DNA of 10,098 nt from the NCBI GenBank assembly GCA_023252335.1, contig JAJPEA010000061.1, positions 1-10,098 on the forward strand. The letters are read 5' to 3'. This stretch comes from Nitrosotalea sp. Lineage in GTDB: Archaea > Thermoproteota > Nitrososphaeria > Nitrososphaerales > Nitrosopumilaceae. The notes below the pieces were generated by a model. That model worked only from the letters and a program-made list of their open reading frames with translations, had not been told where the DNA came from and searched no databases. Positions 4,382 to 10,098 of the stretch are shown here, piece by piece. The translations under genes were made by a program, and so were the position numbers. The stretch's first letter is position 1; each line of letters begins with the position of its first letter.

Positions 4382-5632
4382 TTGCCAATTGACACAGGTG
4401 ATACAGCCTGGATGCTCATAGCTTCCAGTCTCGTATTGTTAATGATACCAGCTTTAGGATTATTTGAAGCAGGATTATTACGACGAAAAAATACCGTCTC
4501 AATTTTCATGCAGATCTTTTTCGGATTGGCAATTCTCAGTGTAATGTGGTTTACATTTGGATTTAGTTTATCATTTGGTCCTGATACAGGAATGGGTCTC
4601 ACCGGAAACATGGATTGGACGTTTCTCAATAATGTCCCATATGATTCTGGTCTGCATTATGCACCTACAATTCCTGGAGTTTTATTTGCAAAATTCCAGA
4701 TGATGTTTGCAGTCATCACGCCTTTGCTGTTAACTGGTGCGATTGCAGAGAGGATGAAGTTTAGTGCATATGTTATTTTCATCGTTGCATGGAGTGGGCT
4801 AATTTACTATCCGCTAGTCCATTGGATTTGGGGAGGAGGATGGCTAGGCCAGATGGGAGTAGTAGATTTTGCAGGAGGTATTGTGATACATACCAGTGCA
4901 GGCATGGGAGCACTTGCAGCTGCCCTAGTTCTTGGAAGAAGACTCAACTATGGTCCATCAATCATGATTCCACACAGTATTCCAATTGCGGTTTTAGGCT
5001 CGTCATTACTATGGCTAGGATGGTTTGGATTTAATGCAGGCAGTGCACTAGCATCAGGAAGTCTAGCAGGCAATACAATCATCAATACTCATATCGCATC
5101 ATCGATTTCTGCGTTAATTTGGGTAGGACTATCATGGATGCGAACAGGTAAACCCAGTGTAATTGCTGCAATCAATGGAGCAATTGCAGGACTCGCAGGT
5201 ATCACACCGGCTTCTGGATACATTAGTGTAGAGCATGCATTTGTTTTAGGAATTGCAATTGGAATAGGATCATATCTTGCAGTCTTGTTCTTCAAAGAGC
5301 ATCTCAAGATAGACGATGCATTAGATGTAAGCTCAGTCCACGGTGTTGCAGGAATAATAGGCTCACTTGGGATTGGAATATTTGCAAGTACCTTGGTTAA
5401 TCCTAGCGGTCCAAACGGACTCTTGTTTGGCCACCCTCAACAACTACTCATTCAAGCAATGGGTGTAGGAGTGGCAGGTGCAATGGGATTCTTTGGGACA
5501 TTTATCATAATGAAGGTAATAGACAAACTAATCGGAGTCAGAGTATCTGCCAAGGTCGAAGAAGCAGGACTTGATATCGAAGAGCATGCCGAGCGTGCAT
5601 ACTCTGATGAAGATGAGTTTGGCAAAATGTAA
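4382..5632 (+). CDS. amt: ammonium transporter (Amt/MEP/Rh family)
   Basis: A 416-residue polytopic membrane protein of about 11 helices that brings ammonium into the cell, as nitrogen source and, in an ammonia oxidiser, possibly linked to energy metabolism. Family marks are D162 and the signature DFAGGIVIHTSAG (162-174), with H170 and H320 (SSVHGVAG) as the twin histidines of the pore. GLFEAGLLRRKN at 26-37 and WFGFNAGSALA at 214-224 are also conserved. The tail GLDIEEHAERAY (396-407) is the P-II-regulated type of C-terminus. No signal peptide is visible. The start is a TTG at 4382; MPIDTGDTAWML is a typical Amt beginning and a TATA box lies 30 nt upstream. The divergent P-II genes are its likely regulators. 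It ends convergent with gatB, 44 bp away. Confidence 0.95.
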   Translation: MPIDTGDTAWMLIASSLVLLMIPALGLFEAGLLRRKNTVSIFMQIFFGLAILSVMWFTFGFSLSFGPDTGMGLTGNMDWTFLNNVPYDSGLHYAPTIPGVLFAKFQMMFAVITPLLLTGAIAERMKFSAYVIFIVAWSGLIYYPLVHWIWGGGWLGQMGVVDFAGGIVIHTSAGMGALAAALVLGRRLNYGPSIMIPHSIPIAVLGSSLLWLGWFGFNAGSALASGSLAGNTIINTHIASSISALIWVGLSWMRTGKPSVIAAINGAIAGLAGITPASGYISVEHAFVLGIAIGIGSYLAVLFFKEHLKIDDALDVSSVHGVAGIIGSLGIGIFASTLVNPSGPNGLLFGHPQQLLIQAMGVGVAGAMGFFGTFIIMKVIDKLIGVRVSAKVEEAGLDIEEHAERAYSDEDEFGKM

Positions 5633-5658
5633 GTAGCCATGATATTCAAGATATAATT

Positions 5659-5669
5659 GTTTTAAAAAC
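5659..5669. terminator. two-way T-tract palindrome between amt and gatB
   Basis: GTTTT-A-AAAAC forms a small palindrome in the 44-bp gap between convergent genes, giving T4 on the plus strand and T5 on the minus strand. It probably helps stop transcription from both sides. The stem is short and AT-rich, so the T-runs matter more than a hairpin. Confidence 0.4.
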
Positions 5670-5676
5670 TAATCTT

Positions 5677-7083
5677 CTAACCTGCAAGTTTTTTTCTTAA
5701 GATCTCTAGTGTGGTTGCAGGGTCTGCCTTGCCTTTGGTCTTTCTCATGACCTTGCCAACTAGATAGTTGATAGTATCTGGATTTTGTTTTGCCTCTGCC
5801 ACTGCTTTTTCTTCCTCTTGAAATACTTCGTCAATTACTTTTTCAATGGAACTTGCATCGCTAACATGGCCCAAGTCAAGACTAGACATGACATCAGCAA
5901 GTGACTTGCCTGTTTTTACCATTTCATGTAATGCAGATTTTCCAGAATTTCTTGTTAGTTTGTTTGCCATGATGGCATCTGCAAGATCAGTGATGTGTTT
6001 TGGTGTGATTTTTAATTCAAGTTTCTTTTCTCTGGTATCAGCTAGCCCCATCAAATCAGTTGTAATGATATTTGATACTTCTTTTGCATTTGTCTCGTTA
6101 TGAGATTTATCAAACAAGTCAGAGTAGAACCTGTCAGAGGATAAAACATCTGCTACCTGCGTAGGCATGCCATATTTTTTGATATATCGCTCCCTTTTTG
6201 CCACAATGCTTTCTGGCATTTGCGTCTTGATTTGCTCAATGGAGCGGTTTCCAATCAAAACAATTGGTATGTCTGCTTCTGGCAGGTATCGATAATCTTG
6301 CTCATCTTCTTTTGATCTAGAGGATACGGTAATTCTTCTTGCATCATCCCAGTGTCTTGTTTCTGCAACTACGGCAATTCCCCTTTCAACCAAACTTTGT
6401 TGTCGTGTAATTTCAAAGTGGAGTGCCTTTTCAACATCTCTAAAAGAGCCGACATTTTTGATTTCCACCCTGTTTCCATCACCCTCTGAGATGTTGCCGT
6501 CTACTCTCATTGCACCCTCTAGATACGGGTCAGACACCCCAATGTTTTCAACCAAATCTGCAAGCACATTCAAGAACATACGAACTTGTTTTGGCGTCTC
6601 AAAGTCTGGCTCGGTCACTATCTCAACAAGCGGAGTACCTGCCCTGTTGTAATCAACTAACGTAATCATGGTCTTCTCTGAAGTGCCTTCATAGACCAGT
6701 CTGCCAGGATCTTCTTCTAGCTGTATTCGTCTTATTCGAATTGTCTTTCCTTCAATCTCGATTTTTCCATCAGAGCCAATACTTGTAGGACCATATGCAT
6801 TATACTGGGTAATCTGGAAATTTTTTGGCAAGTCAGGATAAAAATAATTTTTTCTAAAAAATCCAATTTTTTCAGGAATTGTACAACCAAGTGCAAGTGA
6901 TATCATTGCAGCCTTTTCCACTGCTTTTTTGTTCAACAATGGAAGAGAACCTGGAATGCCTGCACAGACAGGACAAATGTTAGAGTTTGGTTCAGCGTTT
7001 CTATATTCTGCCTTGCATGAGCAAAACAATTTGCTTGCAAGTTTTGTAAGTTGGCAGTGGATTTCTAGCCCTATCTTTGTCAT
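5677..7083 (-). CDS. gatB: aspartyl/glutamyl-tRNA amidotransferase subunit B
   Basis: A 468-residue GatB, the kinase and tRNA-binding subunit of the GatCAB amidotransferase. It phosphorylates Asp carried on tRNA-Asn, then ammonia from GatA replaces the phosphate. Marks are GLEIHCQL (5-12), a zinc site C21-x-C23...C37-x2-C40, KNYFYPDLPKNFQITQYN (78-95), the LEEDPG loop (122-127), the signature VDYNRAGTPLVEIVTEPD (143-160) and DYRYLPEADIP (263-273). The C-terminal helical tail domain, about 320-468, with KTKGKADP at 448-455, contacts tRNA. Length is normal and no key residue is missing. The ATG overlaps the TGA of gatA by 4 nt (ATGA), so the two are translationally coupled. It is the last gene of the operon. 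Confidence 0.96.
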   Translation of the reverse strand: MTKIGLEIHCQLTKLASKLFCSCKAEYRNAEPNSNICPVCAGIPGSLPLLNKKAVEKAAMISLALGCTIPEKIGFFRKNYFYPDLPKNFQITQYNAYGPTSIGSDGKIEIEGKTIRIRRIQLEEDPGRLVYEGTSEKTMITLVDYNRAGTPLVEIVTEPDFETPKQVRMFLNVLADLVENIGVSDPYLEGAMRVDGNISEGDGNRVEIKNVGSFRDVEKALHFEITRQQSLVERGIAVVAETRHWDDARRITVSSRSKEDEQDYRYLPEADIPIVLIGNRSIEQIKTQMPESIVAKRERYIKKYGMPTQVADVLSSDRFYSDLFDKSHNETNAKEVSNIITTDLMGLADTREKKLELKITPKHITDLADAIMANKLTRNSGKSALHEMVKTGKSLADVMSSLDLGHVSDASSIEKVIDEVFQEEEKAVAEAKQNPDTINYLVGKVMRKTKGKADPATTLEILRKKLAG

Positions 7084-8531
7084 GGTGTAATCTCCGGAAG
7101 AGTGGTTGTCCCTTGTAATGCATGTGCCACTTGAAGTAATTCTTTTTCTTTAAACGAGTTTGCAAATAATTGGATTCCAATTGGCAATCCTGAGCTTGAC
7201 ATTGCAAATGGAACTGAGATTGCTGGAATTCCAGACAAGTTTGCAGTGACAGTATTGATATCAGTAAGATATAATTTCAGCGGGTCGTCGATTTTTTCTC
7301 CAACCTTAAATGGTAACACTGGCATTGTAGGAGATATCAGATAATCTACCTTTTTGAATGCCTCATCAAGCTGGGCCTTGATCATAGTTCTGACTTTTTG
7401 AGCCTTGAGATAGTACTTGCCGTAATATCCAGCAGACAGGACAAATGCCCCAAGCAACATTCTTCTTATCACCTCAGGCCCGAAATTGCTTCGTGCCTTT
7501 GAGATAAATGCCTTGAACTCGTACCCTTCAGTGCCAAAATCAAAACCATATCTCAAATTATCATATCTTGAGAGATTGCTGCTTGCCTCTGCAGCAGCTA
7601 TTGTATAGTATGCAGCAATGGAGTGCTCTACCGCATCAAGAGATATTGGAACACATTGTGCTCCAAGATCCTGTAGTTTTGATATTGCAGTGTTTGTCGC
7701 AGATGCAACCTCCTTGTCCACTCCATCTCCTGTCATCTGTGAAATTATTCCAATTTTTTTCCCAGAGATTCCAGTCGCCAAGTCCTTGACATAGTCAATT
7801 TTTGGATTTTTTGCAGTGGTATTGTCATGTGGGTCGTGACCAGATATGATATTTAGTAAAAATGCTACATCCTCAACTGTTTTTGCAACAGGACCAATCT
7901 GCTCTATGCTGTTTGCATAAGAGACTAGGCCATACCTGCTTATCAGACCATATGTTGGTTTTAAACCAACTACAGAACAAAAACTTGCAGGACTTCGAAC
8001 CGAACCTCCAGTATCAGAACCTAACGATGCAAGACACTCTAGTGCAGCTACTGATGCACCACTGCCTCCTGATGAGCCACCTGGCACATATTCTGTATTC
8101 CATGGATTTCTAGTTGGACCAAAGCTGCTAAATTCAGTTGTAGAGCCCATTGCAAATTCATCAAGATTTACTTTGCCAATTATTATGGCATCTTCTGATT
8201 TTAATTGTGAAGTGACAGTTGCATCATATGGTGCAACAAAATTCTCAAGCATCTTTGAGGCGCATGTTGTCTTTAATCCTGCTGTGCAAATGTTATCCTT
8301 GATTGAGATAGGCATTCCAAAACAGACTCCTGTTTTTTCTTTTGACTTTATTTTTTTGTCAATTGCCTTTGCCTTGTCTAGTGCGTTTTGCGAGTCAACA
8401 GTAATGAAGGCATGTATCTTTTTATCCACTTTATCAATTCTTTCCAGGGTTTTTGCTACAAATTCCTCTACTGATATGGTACCTTCCTTTACCTGAGAGA
8501 CAAATTCAGTGGCAGAAATTCCTAAATTCAT
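7080..8531 (-). CDS. gatA: aspartyl/glutamyl-tRNA amidotransferase subunit A
   Basis: A 483-residue amidase-signature protein, the glutaminase subunit of GatCAB. It releases ammonia from glutamine and passes it by tunnel to GatB. The catalytic Ser-cisSer-Lys triad is complete: K78 in SIKDN, S153 in GGSSGGS (151-157) and S177 in GSDTGGS (171-177). The glycine/serine-rich core, the YGLISRYGLVSYANSIEQIG run (194-213) and the C-terminal GIPAISVPFA (434-443) with GLPIGIQL (448-455) are all typical. The ATG at 8531 abuts the TAA of gatC with no spacer, and the TGA overlaps gatB. With GatC the N-terminus should form the usual heterodimer. No sign of decay or transfer is visible. Confidence 0.96.
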   Translation of the reverse strand: MNLGISATEFVSQVKEGTISVEEFVAKTLERIDKVDKKIHAFITVDSQNALDKAKAIDKKIKSKEKTGVCFGMPISIKDNICTAGLKTTCASKMLENFVAPYDATVTSQLKSEDAIIIGKVNLDEFAMGSTTEFSSFGPTRNPWNTEYVPGGSSGGSGASVAALECLASLGSDTGGSVRSPASFCSVVGLKPTYGLISRYGLVSYANSIEQIGPVAKTVEDVAFLLNIISGHDPHDNTTAKNPKIDYVKDLATGISGKKIGIISQMTGDGVDKEVASATNTAISKLQDLGAQCVPISLDAVEHSIAAYYTIAAAEASSNLSRYDNLRYGFDFGTEGYEFKAFISKARSNFGPEVIRRMLLGAFVLSAGYYGKYYLKAQKVRTMIKAQLDEAFKKVDYLISPTMPVLPFKVGEKIDDPLKLYLTDINTVTANLSGIPAISVPFAMSSSGLPIGIQLFANSFKEKELLQVAHALQGTTTLPEITP

Positions 8532-8798
8532 TTAAACCATTTTCGGGGCACGGATGAAGTTGTTTTGATCTTTTTTAAGATGCTCAATTAGCGAGTCTTG
8601 GTATGGTACATTGACATCATCTCGTAGGTCATCTTTAGCAATTTGAATTCCTAGTGTATCATCTGAATGAAATTCGACATGGTCTAGTTTATTAAAATAA
8701 TTTAAAATCTGCTCTACTTGCTTGATGTATTTTTCTGGCTCGTTTAGATCAACTTTGACCAAATCTGCCAGATGTTCAATCTCTTTTTTTTCCACCAT
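8532..8798 (-). CDS. gatC: aspartyl/glutamyl-tRNA amidotransferase subunit C
   Basis: An 88-residue GatC, the small belt-like subunit that wraps the GatA-GatB interface and stabilises the complex. IEHLADLVKVDL (7-18) is the typical N-terminal helix; residues 20-38 form the second helix, LRDDV (58-62) matches the conserved LR-D segment, and FIRAPKMV (81-88) is the family's terminal F-x-x-P-x-V motif. It starts with an ATG 10 nt after the aspS stop and ends directly against gatA, so it lies firmly within the operon. Sequence conservation in GatC is low, so the identification leans on motifs plus context; together they leave little doubt. Confidence 0.93.
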   Translation of the reverse strand: MVEKKEIEHLADLVKVDLNEPEKYIKQVEQILNYFNKLDHVEFHSDDTLGIQIAKDDLRDDVNVPYQDSLIEHLKKDQNNFIRAPKMV

Positions 8799-8808
8799 GT
8801 TACTTCAT

Positions 8809-10098
8809 CTACGGTGTAAGTCTATCTACATCACGTGGATAAAAGGTAGCATCTCTAATGTTTTCAGTGCCTGTTAGTGCCATCATTAGTCTTTCAAGAC
8901 CTATGCCACACCCGGCATGGGGAGGAACTCCATAATCAAAGACACGCAAGTGGTAATCAAATGCATCAAGCTTGAATCCCTTGTTTTTCATTCGGTCTTC
9001 AAGTTCCATTCTTTTTTCAATCCTAGTACTGCCAGAAGACAATTCAAGATCTCCGAACATCAAGTCAAATGATTCTGAAATTTTCTGATCATCATTTTTG
9101 GCTTTTACATAGAATGGTTTTGGAGCAAGTGGCCAATCCTTGATAAAGTAAAATCCGCTGAGGTTTATTTTCTTCAACTGTGATGGATACAAGTCATCAC
9201 CCCACTTGGTTGTGGCCCCGGCTTTTTGCATCTTGTCTACAAGTTCAGTGTACGTGTATTGCGGAATCTCGTCTGGGATTTCTGGAATTTTATAATCTTC
9301 TGTTTTTATGGAATTACAATAGTCTTTTACTGTTTTAATTGATTGTTTGATTATATTTTCAACGTGTCCCATGACATCGTTATAGTCTGAGAATGCCTCC
9401 TCGAGGTCTATTGAGATTGCCTCTGAAAGATGCCTGTTTGTCCTAGATGCTTCTGCTCTAAATATAGGTGCAATCTCAAAAATTTTCTCAAATCCTAGTG
9501 TGAGTTGTTCCTTGTAAAGCTGAGGGCTTTGTGCAAGAAATGCCTCTTTGTTATAGTAAAATATTGGAAATAGTGCAGCCCCGCCTTCTGTTGCAGTTGC
9601 AATCATCTTTGGAGTGTTTACTTCAAGAAATTCTTTTTCGTATAGATAATCACGAATTGATTTTAGAACCAAGCCTCGCATCCTAAAGACATGCTGTAAG
9701 ATGTTTCTGCGAAGGTCTATTGCGCGTAGTTCTAATCTAGTATCAATATTTGGAACAGTCTTTGTTTGCCACTGGAACGGTGCAATTTTTTCAACAACTG
9801 AAAATACACGCAATTCACTTGGAGATATTTCAATTCCTCGGGGTGCCTTGGCAGATGGTTTTACAGTACCCTTGACTGCAATAGTTGATTGCTCCTTTAG
9901 TTTTACCAGACTCTCCTTGATATCATCAGGACAGACTCCGGCTTTGGCAGTAATTTGCATCTGTCCTTCCTTGTCATTTAATAAAACAAATACCAAATTT
10001 CCATGATCTCTTACACTTGAAATCCAGCCCATCACGACAACTTCTTTTCCGTCCATGGATGGATCAAGTTGGTTAGAATAGATGGTCCTGCGCCAATT
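8809..10098 (-). CDS. aspS: aspartyl-tRNA synthetase, archaeal type (5' end outside window)
   Basis: A class IIb synthetase that attaches Asp to tRNA. The frame stays open for 14 codons beyond the internal ATG at 10056, up to the window edge, and those codons (WRRTIYSNQLDPS) are the usual AspRS start, so the gene is truncated by the window. Numbering from that internal Met: the anticodon-binding OB fold is at 1-90 (GWISSVRDHGN at 10-20), motif 1 Pro at 149, the Asp site QSPQLYKEQL at 177-186, motif 2 FRAE at 199-202, and motif 3 GCGIGLERL at 382-390. The body is complete to the typical end YPRDVDRLTP. As first gene with gatCAB, it is probably a non-discriminating enzyme that also charges tRNA-Asn. 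Discriminating archaeal enzymes have a Trp after GW-V; here Ser13 stands there. Confidence 0.96.
   Translation of the reverse strand, partial: NWRRTIYSNQLDPSMDGKEVVVMGWISSVRDHGNLVFVLLNDKEGQMQITAKAGVCPDDIKESLVKLKEQSTIAVKGTVKPSAKAPRGIEISPSELRVFSVVEKIAPFQWQTKTVPNIDTRLELRAIDLRRNILQHVFRMRGLVLKSIRDYLYEKEFLEVNTPKMIATATEGGAALFPIFYYNKEAFLAQSPQLYKEQLTLGFEKIFEIAPIFRAEASRTNRHLSEAISIDLEEAFSDYNDVMGHVENIIKQSIKTVKDYCNSIKTEDYKIPEIPDEIPQYTYTELVDKMQKAGATTKWGDDLYPSQLKKINLSGFYFIKDWPLAPKPFYVKAKNDDQKISESFDLMFGDLELSSGSTRIEKRMELEDRMKNKGFKLDAFDYHLRVFDYGVPPHAGCGIGLERLMMALTGTENIRDATFYPRDVDRLTP

Noticed and set aside
8173..8496. 107-codon plus-strand frame opposite gatA
   Set aside because: It is antisense to conserved gatA sequence, has no promoter and no domain.
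9701..10006. 101-codon plus-strand frame opposite aspS
   Set aside because: It is antisense to the AspRS anticodon-binding domain, whose conservation explains the open frame.

Overview
The window looks like a piece of an ammonia-oxidising archaeon (Nitrososphaerota/Thaumarchaeota, Nitrosopumilus or Nitrosarchaeum type). The reasons are: AT-rich DNA with purple-free archaeal gene content; promoters with a TATA-like box about 26-30 nt before the start codon and little or no leader; a secreted protein with a PEFG C-terminal sorting signal, which is typical of this phylum; an Amt transporter beside two P-II genes; and an aspS-gatC-gatA-gatB cluster, the archaeal route to Asn-tRNA. The assignment is inferred from gene content and motifs, without any database search.

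Left part (1-2986): the last 42 codons of an unidentified gene, a classical short-chain dehydrogenase/reductase with a GTG start, a convergent 118-residue all-helical orphan, then two plus-strand genes each with its own near-leaderless promoter: a small Ig-like exported protein with a PEFG anchor, and an HtpX-type membrane zinc protease.

Middle part (3057-5632): a minus-strand run and a divergent transporter. Two tandem P-II signal proteins of 109 residues each lie head-to-head with an ammonium transporter. Both genes flanking the shared promoter region start with TTG about 27-30 nt from a TATA box. This is an ammonium uptake and sensing module. The P-II proteins lack the T-loop tyrosine and the two C-loop arginines that hold ATP phosphates in bacterial P-II. 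Downstream of them on the same strand is the least ordinary part of the window: a promoter with a cluster of short direct repeats, a 68-residue protein with a C-x2-C...C-x2-H site, and then, in DNA that looks empty at first, two abutting very small reading frames. The second encodes 7 cysteines in 35 residues. They may be separate coupled microproteins or one roughly 58-residue protein split by a frameshift.

Right part (5677-10098, minus strand): aspS (5' end outside the window), gatC, gatA and gatB, with gaps of 10, 0 and -4 nt, clearly one operon. AspRS would charge tRNA-Asn with Asp, and GatCAB would amidate it using glutamine. The operon converges on amt over a 44-bp gap with a two-way T-tract palindrome. 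No tRNA, rRNA, CRISPR array, insertion sequence or origin was seen. No gene-free stretch exceeds 300 bases.
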